A DNA stretch of 64,000 nt from Ilumatobacteraceae bacterium (GTDB lineage: Bacteria > Actinomycetota > Acidimicrobiia > Acidimicrobiales > Ilumatobacteraceae): contig JAJTFJ010000011.1 of assembly GCA_021298435.1 (NCBI GenBank), positions 1,936 to 65,935 on the forward strand, in the 5' to 3' direction. Positions 56,660 through 64,000 of this stretch are shown piece by piece. Each line of letters opens with the position of its first letter. Position 1 is the first letter of the stretch. A program made the translations under genes and the position numbers. Under the pieces are notes generated by a model that saw nothing but the letters and a program-made list of their open reading frames with translations, did no database searches and was not told the DNA's origin.

Positions 56660-58050
56660 GCCAAGGACATCGCGTTGTCGTGATTGGCGGTGGCATCACC
56701 GGCCTCACTACTGCTTTGTCCCTTATTGTTGATTCACCTTCACCCATTCATGTCACGTTGCTAGAAGCAAAAGACACAGTCGGTGGAATCATTCGAACGT
56801 CTCCATTCGCAGGACTGCCTGCAGTAGACGAAGCAGCCGATGCTTTTTTGGTTCGAGTGCCCCATGCACAACAACTCGCCACTGAATTAGGTCTTGGCGC
56901 TGCACTCACAGCACCTACCGGTGCGCATGCCTCGGTATGGCACAACGGGATGCACGACATTCCTGGGGACTTACTTTTGGGTGTACCAGCAAAAGCGCGA
57001 GCATTCGCTCGATCAACTCTTTTCTCGCCATATGGAAAAGTGCGTGCGGCTTTTGAACCTCTCCTTCCACGCACGACTGACAACGACTCCATTGGTCATT
57101 ACATCCGCCGACGATTTGGTCGCGAAGTGCACGAACGTCTCGTCGATCCACTCGTAGGAAGCATCTACGCAGCCGATACCGATTCATTTTCGATGGCTGC
57201 CGTTCCACAACTCGCAGCTCTTACTGGCGAGCGCAGCATGTTGCTCGCCGCTGGTCGTGCGCGTTCGGCTGCAGCAAAAAACTCCCAACCAGGTACACCC
57301 ATCTTTGGCACTCCCCTAGGCGGTATGGGAGCACTCATCGAGACACTGACTCAGCGGGTGACATCACTGGGAGCCAGCATCGTTCTCAACGCTCGCGTGC
57401 ACAGCGTGACCAAATCAGGTCACCACTACACCGTGCACTCCAGCAGCAACGATTACGACTGTGATGCAGTCGTTGTTGCATCCCCCGCACGTCACAGTGC
57501 TCCTTTCATGCACGATCTCGACAAACACGCAGGACAGTTGTTGGCCGAGTGGACTCATGCATCTGTTGTGCTCATCACGCTGGCCATCCCTGCATCGCAA
57601 TGGCCAGCGCATCTCACGGGAAGTGGCTATCTCGTTCCAAAGCCCGATCAGCGATGGGTCACTGCCGCAAGTTTTGGCTCCAACAAATGGGCGCATTGGC
57701 GTCCCACCGATGGCTCAATGATTGTTCGCGTGTCTCTCGGTCGCGATGGACTCGACGTGATGCATTTTGATGATGACAAGCTTGTGAACCTCGCATTGGC
57801 CGACATGAAATTGCATCTTGGCGTCGATCTTCAGCCGACTGAGGTTCGTATCTCGCGATGGGCCGAATCGTTTCCGCAATATCGCCCCCATCACTTCGCT
57901 CGTCTAACAGAAATTGAGCAATCACTAGGCGCACAGGCACCTGGTGTTGTGTTTGCTGGCGCAAGTTATCGAGGAATCGGCATCCCAGCGTGTGTGCAAC
58001 AGGCTCGGACTGCCAGCACGGCGATTCACGAACACCTGTCATCGCTGTAA
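56656..58050 (+). CDS. hemY: Coproporphyrinogen/protoporphyrinogen oxidase (FAD)
   Basis: A 464-residue flavoprotein that oxidises the porphyrinogen. The FAD motif VVVIGGGITGLTTALSL is at the N-terminus, FGREVHERLVDPLVGSIYAAD is the family core, and the C-terminal FAGASYRGIGIPACVQQARTA closes the FAD site. In gram-positive bacteria HemY makes coproporphyrin III. ATG 56656 overlaps the hemH stop as ATGA; the upstream frame is inside hemH. Confidence 0.94.
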   Translation: MSQGHRVVVIGGGITGLTTALSLIVDSPSPIHVTLLEAKDTVGGIIRTSPFAGLPAVDEAADAFLVRVPHAQQLATELGLGAALTAPTGAHASVWHNGMHDIPGDLLLGVPAKARAFARSTLFSPYGKVRAAFEPLLPRTTDNDSIGHYIRRRFGREVHERLVDPLVGSIYAADTDSFSMAAVPQLAALTGERSMLLAAGRARSAAAKNSQPGTPIFGTPLGGMGALIETLTQRVTSLGASIVLNARVHSVTKSGHHYTVHSSSNDYDCDAVVVASPARHSAPFMHDLDKHAGQLLAEWTHASVVLITLAIPASQWPAHLTGSGYLVPKPDQRWVTAASFGSNKWAHWRPTDGSMIVRVSLGRDGLDVMHFDDDKLVNLALADMKLHLGVDLQPTEVRISRWAESFPQYRPHHFARLTEIEQSLGAQAPGVVFAGASYRGIGIPACVQQARTASTAIHEHLSSL

Positions 58051-58060
58051 AGATGTAGCA

Positions 58061-58573
58061 ATGCGTTGCCGCACCCTCATCGTCGCATTTGCTGCTTGCC
58101 TGATTCCAGCAGTAGCAACAAGTACTCCCATCGCACACGCTGCCCCCGCGATCACCGACCACCTTGTCTCCTCGTCTCGTGCCCAAAAACAAATGGGCTT
58201 GCTGCATATCCCGAGGCTTCGAGTCACCACACTGATCTTCAACGGAGTCACTAATGCTCAGTTCGACATCGGGGTAGGACAATGGCCCGGTAGCCCGAAA
58301 CCGGGTGTGAATGGCAACATCGTGATAGGTGGACATCGCACGTCGGCCAAGCGCCCCTTTGCCGATATCGACAAACTGAAGAATGGCGACGAGATGTTCC
58401 TCTATCGCAACGGGAAAAAGTACCGCTATGTCGTCTCAAAGTCGATGATCGTCAAGAGAACAGCTGTGTGGATCATTAACCCAACCTCGACACCCACATT
58501 GACACTCTTTTCGTGCCATCCAAAAGGGAAGACATCACATCGTTATGTCATTCGAGCAAAATTTGTTTCGTGA
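58061..58573 (+). CDS. Secreted sortase (class D/E-like), short form
   Basis: A 170-residue sortase with a signal peptide (1-27, cleavage near AHA-AP). The catalytic residues are His92 (GGHRTSAKR), Cys152 (LFSCHPKGK) and Arg161 (SHRYVIR). Unlike the enzyme at 1-648 it has no C-terminal membrane helices. It starts 10 bases after hemY and ends 12 bases before lnt, so it may be co-transcribed. Its substrate is unknown; no LPXTG-type protein was seen nearby. Confidence 0.87.
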   Translation: MRCRTLIVAFAACLIPAVATSTPIAHAAPAITDHLVSSSRAQKQMGLLHIPRLRVTTLIFNGVTNAQFDIGVGQWPGSPKPGVNGNIVIGGHRTSAKRPFADIDKLKNGDEMFLYRNGKKYRYVVSKSMIVKRTAVWIINPTSTPTLTLFSCHPKGKTSHRYVIRAKFVS

Positions 58574-58585
58574 CTGAATTGTTTC

Positions 58586-60025
58586 GTGATTAAGAAAATC
58601 TTCTTACCGCTCGTCGCCGGCTTACTCGTCGCTGCGTCGATGCCACCGTGGGGTTGGTGGCCGCTGAGCATCGTCGGAATCGCGTTGTACGCATCTCTAG
58701 CGCGACAACGCCGTACCACTGCGCCGTTCGCTACTGCATTCTTGTTTGGTATTGGTTGGTTTCTGCCAGCGATGGCATGGATGTGGTTCCTGACCGCACC
58801 TAGTTATCTCATCGTTGTTGTTCTCTTTGCATCCCTCCATGGCGTTGCCGCGCGTGTCGCCGCACTGTTTCAAGACGAAAAGACCCACACTGCCGCGCTC
58901 ATCGTTTTTCATGCGTTGGTTGAAGCACTTCGACTTTCGTTGCCTTTTGGTGGAGTGCCCCTCGCAACTCTTGCCATCGCGCACGCTGATAGTCCCATTG
59001 CGCATTTGGCGCCATGGCTCGGTGTAATCGGAATCTCCGCTGTTGTGCTGTGGCTCAGCATGTCGCACCATCGCGTACGCGTTGCGCTCATTCTTCTCGT
59101 GCTTATCGGAGTGGCATCTCGATGGGATGGCACGTCAGACACCGGTCGCACTGTTCACTTCACCGCCATTCAAGGTGGCGGCGAACAAGGCACGCATGCC
59201 ATCGACACAGATCCTCGTGATGTCTTCCTCCGTCATCTCTCGCTTACGAAATCTCTACAACCCGATGCGATTCGAACCGCTGTTGTATGGCCAGAGAATG
59301 TCATCAACGTCTCAGCCACCGGACTCTTTTTTGATAGTCGCGAGTATTCCGAGTTACTAACAGAAGCTCGACGACTCAACGTTCCATTTGTTGTTGGCAT
59401 CACCGAAGATGCAGGAGGCAAAGAATTTACGAACGCACAAGTTGTGATCAACCCAGCTGACGGCATCACATCTCGATACGACAAAGTTCGCCGCGTTCCG
59501 TTTGGTGAATACATGCCGATGCGATCACTACTGACACGATTGGGAGCACCAACACATCTCGTTCCACGCGATGCACGATCTGGTGATGCACGTGGATGGA
59601 TTGACATCGCTGACGAGCGAGCCGCTGTTGCCATCTCGTGGGAGGTGTTCTTTGGTGGACGCGTCAATGAGGGAGTCGAAGACGGGGCAGGATTCATCAT
59701 CAACCCCACAAACGGTTCCAGTTACACCTGGACCATCTTGCAGACCCAGCAAGTGGCCTCTTCACGATTGCGGGCACAAGAGCAAGGGCGATGGTTGCTC
59801 CAGATTTCACCCACAGGCTTTAGTGGCTTTGTACGACCCGACGGCACCATGTACGACCGCACAAAGGTCTCCGAGGCAGCAATCATCGACAGCACAATTC
59901 CCGTCCGTACTGGGCGAACGCTGTATTCGCGTCTCGGGAATGATGTCTACATTTACCTTTTAATCGCGGGGGCATTTCTCATTACCCGACGAGGCCGCCG
60001 AGCCATTCCACGGGGTGCCAGTTAG
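58586..60025 (+). CDS. lnt: Apolipoprotein N-acyltransferase homologue with Ser at the nucleophile position
   Basis: A 479-residue membrane enzyme homologue. About seven N-terminal helices (1-180) precede a nitrilase-type domain (190-450). By alignment to E. coli Lnt, Glu267 is Glu237 (VVWPEN) and Lys335 is Lys300 (YDKVRRVPFGEYMP), but Cys387 is Ser351 (AISWEVFF instead of ICYE). The rest of the active-site region (NPTNGSSYTW, RLRAQEQGRW) looks intact, so the gene is not decayed. It may use Ser, act differently, or be a divergent paralogue. Start GTG 58586. Confidence 0.87.
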   Translation: MIKKIFLPLVAGLLVAASMPPWGWWPLSIVGIALYASLARQRRTTAPFATAFLFGIGWFLPAMAWMWFLTAPSYLIVVVLFASLHGVAARVAALFQDEKTHTAALIVFHALVEALRLSLPFGGVPLATLAIAHADSPIAHLAPWLGVIGISAVVLWLSMSHHRVRVALILLVLIGVASRWDGTSDTGRTVHFTAIQGGGEQGTHAIDTDPRDVFLRHLSLTKSLQPDAIRTAVVWPENVINVSATGLFFDSREYSELLTEARRLNVPFVVGITEDAGGKEFTNAQVVINPADGITSRYDKVRRVPFGEYMPMRSLLTRLGAPTHLVPRDARSGDARGWIDIADERAAVAISWEVFFGGRVNEGVEDGAGFIINPTNGSSYTWTILQTQQVASSRLRAQEQGRWLLQISPTGFSGFVRPDGTMYDRTKVSEAAIIDSTIPVRTGRTLYSRLGNDVYIYLLIAGAFLITRRGRRAIPRGAS

Positions 60026-60037
60026 CCTCTGACGCCT

Positions 60038-61324
60038 ATGTCAGGCGCGTACGACCCCAACGGCCCATTGCGCATTGCGTATCTCACATATCGCGGCAAG
60101 CCGCATGTTGGAGGTCAAGGCGTATACACCCGTCACCTCACCAAGGCTCTTGTCGATCTCGGGCATTCAGTCGAAGTGTTTGGCGGCCAGCCCTACCCCA
60201 TCTTGGATGAGCGCATTGAGATGCACAAATTGCCCAGCCTTGATTTGTTCAACGATCAGTACCCCGGCCGCATCCCCGGCTATTGGGAAATCAAGTCACG
60301 GCCCGACTTTGTTGAATCGATCCGACTCTTGCGCGGCCAGTTTGCAGAACCACTTACCTTCAGCAAGCGTGCATATGGCGAACTGAAACTTCGAGTGAAC
60401 GACTTTGACCTTGTTCATGACAATCAGTGTCTCGGTTGGGACATCTTGAAGATCGAGAAGATCATTCCCACCATCGTGACGTTGCATCACCCCATCACTC
60501 GTGACCGTGAATTGGAAATGACGCACGCAGCGACATCAAAGCGCCGACGTTCACTGAAGCGCTGGTACTCCTTCGTTGAGATGCAAGGAAAAGTTGCCAG
60601 CAGAATGCCGCGCATTGTTGTTGTGAGCGAGAACAGCATCAATGACATCAACAAAGACATGGGTGTTGAACGCGACCGTATGCGCCTCGTACCGGTTGGA
60701 GTCGACCCCGAATTGTTCACACCGTTGCCACATGTGGCACGCAAGCCTGGCCAACTCATCACCACTGCTTCTGCTGACGTAGCACTAAAAGGACTCTCTT
60801 TCTTGCTTGAGGCAATGGCCGAATTACGCAAAGAACGCGATGTACGCCTCACCATCATCGGCAAGCCTCGTCCAGGACACAGCATGGATCTCATCGAGTC
60901 ACTCGGACTCATGCCATACATCGACTTTGTTTCTGGTGTGAGCGATGAGCGCATCGTTGAGTTATACGCCGAAGCTGAACTCGCAGTTGTTCCAAGCCTG
61001 TACGAAGGCTTCAGTCTTCCCGCCATTGAAGCCATGAGTACAGGTATCTGTCTTGTCGCAACCGATGGTGGTGCACTCCCCGAAGTCACTGGAACAGATG
61101 GCGACACCGTTCTGCAGTGCCCAGCAGGAAACGCAGCTGCGCTGGCCGCAACCATCCGCCGTGGATTAGATAGTCCAGAACTCCGTGCGCGCGTCGGAGA
61201 GAACGGTCGCCAACGTGTGGTGTCACGCTGGAGCTGGAGACATTGCGCACAACTCACTGTTGAGCAGTACCGAGAGGTTCTCGAGATGCCGCACAACCGA
61301 GCCAAATTACAAAAGCGGGGATAA
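60038..61324 (+). CDS. Glycosyltransferase family 4 protein
   Basis: A 428-residue GT-B glycosyltransferase. The N-terminal GGQGVYTRHLTKALVDLGHSVEVFGG and the C-terminal SLYEGFSLPAIEAMSTGICLVATDGGALPEV (with the E-x7-E motif) fit GT4. It probably acts on a surface lipid or polysaccharide. TAGCCT nine bases upstream is a possible -10. First of a run: GT4, methyltransferase (5 bases on), toroid protein (overlap), with a second methyltransferase on the opposite strand. Confidence 0.92.
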   Translation: MSGAYDPNGPLRIAYLTYRGKPHVGGQGVYTRHLTKALVDLGHSVEVFGGQPYPILDERIEMHKLPSLDLFNDQYPGRIPGYWEIKSRPDFVESIRLLRGQFAEPLTFSKRAYGELKLRVNDFDLVHDNQCLGWDILKIEKIIPTIVTLHHPITRDRELEMTHAATSKRRRSLKRWYSFVEMQGKVASRMPRIVVVSENSINDINKDMGVERDRMRLVPVGVDPELFTPLPHVARKPGQLITTASADVALKGLSFLLEAMAELRKERDVRLTIIGKPRPGHSMDLIESLGLMPYIDFVSGVSDERIVELYAEAELAVVPSLYEGFSLPAIEAMSTGICLVATDGGALPEVTGTDGDTVLQCPAGNAAALAATIRRGLDSPELRARVGENGRQRVVSRWSWRHCAQLTVEQYREVLEMPHNRAKLQKRG

Positions 61325-61328
61325 CACC

Positions 61329-62066
61329 ATGCTCACTATCCGATTCAACAAACTCGGTCTCCGCCCTGGAGACAAATTTCTCGATGCAGGCGCCGGTTTC
61401 GGTCGCCATGCCTTTGAAGCAGCCCGCCAAGGTGCAACCGTGTACGCACTTGACTGGGCACAAGAAGAAGTCGTCGGTACTCGCGCAGTCTTTGGTGGCA
61501 TGGTGCACGAACGCGAAATCCCACGGGCCAACTTTGGTGGCGTTCTTCGCGGTGATGCAACACGTCTCCCCTTCGCTGATAACACGTTTGATTGTGTTGT
61601 CACCTCCGAAGTGTTGGAGCACATCCAAGATGATGTCACTGCAATCTCCGAACTACATCGAGTATTGAAGCCAGGTGGATCTCTTGGTGTCACAGTGCCC
61701 ACGTGGTGGCCAGAGAAAATCAACTGGATGTTGTCTGATGAATATCACGCACCAAAAAGCGTTGGTGGGCACGTACGTATCTATTCCGCAACAGAACTCA
61801 AGGCAAAGTTGCAATCAGCCGGACTAGAAGTGCGCGACTCGCACCACGCGCACGCTCTTCACTCGCCGTATTGGTGGTTGAAGTGTGCAGTAGGACCTCG
61901 CAATGAAGATCATCCACTCGTGACCAAGTATCGCAAGCTGTTGGAGTGGGACATCATTGAGGGTCCAAAGTCAATGCGGATTGCAGAGCGTGTTCTCAGC
62001 CCAGTGCTTGGGAAAAGCTTCATCGTGTATTCAACAAAGCCAGTCACAGTGGGTGCACGCGTATGA
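61329..62066 (+). CDS. Class I SAM-dependent methyltransferase
   Basis: A 245-residue methyltransferase. Motif I is FLDAGAGFGRHAFEAARQGA, then VYALDWAQ, and GDATRLPFADNTFDCVVTSEVLEHIQD spans motifs II-III. ATG 61329 is chosen; the longer frame lies inside the GT4 gene. It overlaps the toroid gene by four bases. The target is probably a sugar or lipid built by its neighbours, by context only. Confidence 0.9.
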   Translation: MLTIRFNKLGLRPGDKFLDAGAGFGRHAFEAARQGATVYALDWAQEEVVGTRAVFGGMVHEREIPRANFGGVLRGDATRLPFADNTFDCVVTSEVLEHIQDDVTAISELHRVLKPGGSLGVTVPTWWPEKINWMLSDEYHAPKSVGGHVRIYSATELKAKLQSAGLEVRDSHHAHALHSPYWWLKCAVGPRNEDHPLVTKYRKLLEWDIIEGPKSMRIAERVLSPVLGKSFIVYSTKPVTVGARV

Positions 62067-63136
62067 CATCTCGCATGCCCCATCTCCCCGGAATCCTGAC
62101 TACAGCCGACCTTGCAAAAACGGCTGATTCCATTGAGGCGTTACAGTTGTCCAACGGAATGATTCCTTGGTATCCAAACGGACACTGTGATCCGTGGAAC
62201 CATGTCGAGACCGCTATCGCTCTCGACATTATGGGTCGCCACGACGCAGCTTTTGCTGCCTACACATGGCTTGCAAACAATCAAGATGCATCTGGTTGGT
62301 GGTTCAACTACTACATGCCTGATGGATCAATTGAAGATCGCAAACTTGATACTAATGTGACGGCATACATTGCCGCAGGTGTATGGGCACACTGGCTGTG
62401 CACCCGAGACACGAAAGCTATTGCTGCTTTGTGGCCCACAGTTCGTAATGCGCTCAACTGGGTAATGGACATGCAGCGCCATGATGGCACCATCACTTGG
62501 GCGCGAGAAGTTGACGAAAAGCCATGGGATTACTCACTGCTTACTGGTTGTTCTTCCATTCGCCATGCTCTTCATTGCGGTGCGGCTCTCGGAGATCTCC
62601 TCAATGATCCACAGCCACAATGGACTACAGCTGCCGATGCAATTGATCGCGTGATCAACACCGATCTCGGAGCGTTCGAGTCCAAAGATCGCTGGGCGAT
62701 GGACTGGTACTACCCCGTTCTGACCGGTGCAATGACAGGTGTGCGCGCAAAAGCACGTCTCGCGGAAAGCTGGGACAAGTTTGTGCTTGATGACCGCGGC
62801 GTTCGTTGTGTCTTCGATGAGCAGTGGGTAACAGCAGCAGAAACCAGCGAATGTTCCATCGCACACTGTGCAGCTGGTGACAGAGAAACTGCCTCAGAAC
62901 TGTTGCTGTGGACGATGCCTCATCGCCGCGAGGACGGAGCATATTGGACAGGCATCGTGTATCCGTCCGACCCAGACAAGACAATGGTGCACTTCCCAGC
63001 CGATGAGTACAGCGCGTACACCGCTGCAGCGATCATCATGGCCGCCGACGCAATTTGTGGTGGCTCACCTGCATCATCGCTCTTTACAAAGCCGATGGCA
63101 CGCAAGAACGCGCATATGCAAGTTCCTGCGCTCTAG
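62063..63136 (+). CDS. Alpha/alpha-toroid protein (prenyltransferase/glycosidase-like)
   Basis: A 357-residue soluble helical-repeat protein. Repeats of the type Q-x-x-x-G-x-I-x-W (LQLSNGMIPWYPNG; NQDASGWWFNYY; MQRHDGTITWAR) alternate with helices, as in alpha6/alpha6 toroids of glycoside hydrolases and squalene-cyclase-like proteins. Relatives next to GT4 and methyltransferase genes are often called prenyltransferases; no DDXXD or DXDD motif is present to support that. HFPADEYSAYTAAAIIMAAD ends the fold. Activity unknown. Confidence 0.7.
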   Translation: MTSRMPHLPGILTTADLAKTADSIEALQLSNGMIPWYPNGHCDPWNHVETAIALDIMGRHDAAFAAYTWLANNQDASGWWFNYYMPDGSIEDRKLDTNVTAYIAAGVWAHWLCTRDTKAIAALWPTVRNALNWVMDMQRHDGTITWAREVDEKPWDYSLLTGCSSIRHALHCGAALGDLLNDPQPQWTTAADAIDRVINTDLGAFESKDRWAMDWYYPVLTGAMTGVRAKARLAESWDKFVLDDRGVRCVFDEQWVTAAETSECSIAHCAAGDRETASELLLWTMPHRREDGAYWTGIVYPSDPDKTMVHFPADEYSAYTAAAIIMAADAICGGSPASSLFTKPMARKNAHMQVPAL

Positions 63137-63772
63137 TTATCCGCGGCGCAGAATCCGCAACGAACCTTCAACGCCAATCTCCGTGAACAGTCCGCTGGCA
63201 ATAGCCGGCAGGTAAATGTTCTCGTACGGAGGACGACCACCGTCCGCTGGGTTGGGAAACACATCATGAATCGCCAGGGTTCCACCTCGGGCAACACGTG
63301 GTGTCCACAACTCATAATCAAGAGTTGCTGGCTCGACTCCATGGCCACCATCGATAAACAGGAAGGACAATTCAGTGGTCCAACTCTTCGCCACTGTGGG
63401 CGAGTCGCCGACAACGGCCATCACTACATCCGTCAGGCCCGCGTCAACAATCGTGGCGCGAAAACGAGGCAGCGTGTCCATACGCCCGGTGCGCTCATCA
63501 ACAAGATCTGGCTCGTGCCATTCCCATCCGGGCTGATTCTCTTCACTGCCCATGTGATGGTCGACAGCGAACACAGTACGACCGGTCTCTCGCGCAGCTC
63601 CACCTAACCACACGGTGGAACGACCACAGTACGAACCCACTTCGAGAAAAGGGCCTGCGGCATTAGCAGCAGCGCCAACAGCAGCCGCATACAACGCATC
63701 GCCTTCGTTCTCGGGCATGAAACCCCGTGCAGCAAGTGCATGTGCACGCAGAGATGTGTTCAAACTCACCAT
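63137..63772 (-). CDS. Class I SAM-dependent methyltransferase (Methyltransf_24 type)
   Basis: A 211-residue methyltransferase fold: FLEVGSYCGRSTVWLGGAARE (motif I), FAVDHHMGSEE, then ELSFLFIDGGHGVEPATLDYELW and GGTLAIHDVFPNP, typical of the Methyltransf_24/cephalosporin-hydroxylase-like group. ATG 63772 is used; TTG 63781 is in frame. It overlaps the nitroreductase gene upstream and its stop directly abuts the stop of the toroid gene on the other strand. Confidence 0.85.
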   Translation of the reverse strand: MVSLNTSLRAHALAARGFMPENEGDALYAAAVGAAANAAGPFLEVGSYCGRSTVWLGGAARETGRTVFAVDHHMGSEENQPGWEWHEPDLVDERTGRMDTLPRFRATIVDAGLTDVVMAVVGDSPTVAKSWTTELSFLFIDGGHGVEPATLDYELWTPRVARGGTLAIHDVFPNPADGGRPPYENIYLPAIASGLFTEIGVEGSLRILRRG

Positions 63773-64000
63773 GTGTCCCAATGAATAATGCTGTCGGCTG
63801 CAGGGCGCGCAGCTGGTTTGAAATCAGTGCCAACGGTGTACGCAAGCGGAGACAAGCATGCCTGCTGCACTGTGTCGAAAGGAATTCCCACGATGTCTGC
63901 AACCTGTTGTTCCATCATCAGATGCACAGTTGTCCATGCAGTGCCAAGCCCACGTGCTCGTGCGGCGAGCATGAAACTCCACATTGCGGGCAAGACGTTG
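63766..64000 (-). CDS. Nitroreductase family protein, C-terminal part (cut by window)
   Basis: The last 77 residues of an FMN-dependent nitroreductase-like protein; its start lies beyond the window. PAMWSFMLAARARGLGTAWTT, then IVGIPFDTVQQACLSPLAYTVG are the family C-terminal blocks. It overlaps the following methyltransferase gene by 7 bases (ATG start), so the two are probably co-transcribed. Confidence 0.85.
   Translation of the reverse strand, partial: NVLPAMWSFMLAARARGLGTAWTTVHLMMEQQVADIVGIPFDTVQQACLSPLAYTVGTDFKPAARPAADSIIHWDTW

Noticed and set aside
60487-61305. 272-codon open frame on the minus strand
   Set aside because: It lies wholly antisense to the glycosyltransferase, is Ser/Arg-rich without domain pattern, and has no ribosome site; a shadow of codon bias.

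Overview
This window looks like a compact chromosome segment from an actinobacterium, probably an aquatic member of the class Acidimicrobiia. That placement is inferred from gene content and not from a phylogeny. The supporting genes are an HU protein with a lysine-rich tail, class E/D-type sortases, an actinobacterial HelD, a PAC2 protein, SerC and inositol-phosphate synthase of actinobacterial type, a DinB/mycothiol-type protein, and the gram-positive hemE-hemH-hemY order. Base composition appears even and mildly GC-rich by eye. I found no rRNA, tRNA, CRISPR array, insertion sequence or prophage. The density is high: 67 protein genes, many stop/start overlaps, several convergent pairs with almost no spacer, and many starts that lie 6-8 nt after a TANNNT hexamer, which suggests leaderless mRNAs.

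Layout. 1-7.8 kb: a truncated sortase gene, a small membrane protein, TetR and DtxR-family regulators, two lipoproteins, HelD, a secreted protein, and phosphofructokinase. 7.8-15.3 kb: MOSC protein, NfuA-type Fe-S carrier, SDR, then a TPP riboswitch in front of thiN-thiB-thiP, a quinone oxidoreductase-like protein, and HU with a strong terminator. 15.3-23.3 kb: an unknown exported protein, Gfo/Idh/MocA oxidoreductase, GNAT, a CopC-CopD fusion, a DinB-like protein, and btuF-btuC-btuD behind a cobalamin riboswitch. 23.3-29.3 kb: aminotransferases AspC and SerC, PAC2, a HicB-HicA toxin-antitoxin pair with a palindrome over its promoter, MetY, and a collagen-like/DUF1566 protein. 29.4-41.2 kb: ilvB-ilvN-ilvC, small membrane proteins, haloalkane dehalogenase, inositol-3-phosphate synthase, a cluster of three unrecognised proteins (two of them paralogues with a YbjN-like tail), and ilvD. 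41.2-44.9 kb: an iron ABC transporter with two DtxR-type operator palindromes. 44.9-52 kb: acyl-CoA dehydrogenase, gatC-gatA-gatB, enoyl-CoA hydratase, lgt and an esterase. 52-64 kb: M48 protease, a DrrAB-type exporter, hemE-hemH-hemY, a second sortase, Lnt, a glycosyltransferase/methyltransferase/alpha-alpha toroid cluster, and a truncated nitroreductase.

Together the genes show an aerobic heterotroph that makes branched-chain amino acids, serine, methionine precursors and heme. It imports thiamine and cobalamin under riboswitch control and iron under metal-dependent repression, and it exports lipoproteins and sortase-processed proteins. The observations most worth checking are the clamp-like/YbjN-like paralogue cluster (36.3-39.3 kb), an Lnt homologue with serine in place of the catalytic cysteine, the altered metal site of the DtxR-family protein, the thiamine importer without its own ATPase, and the HicBA promoter palindrome.
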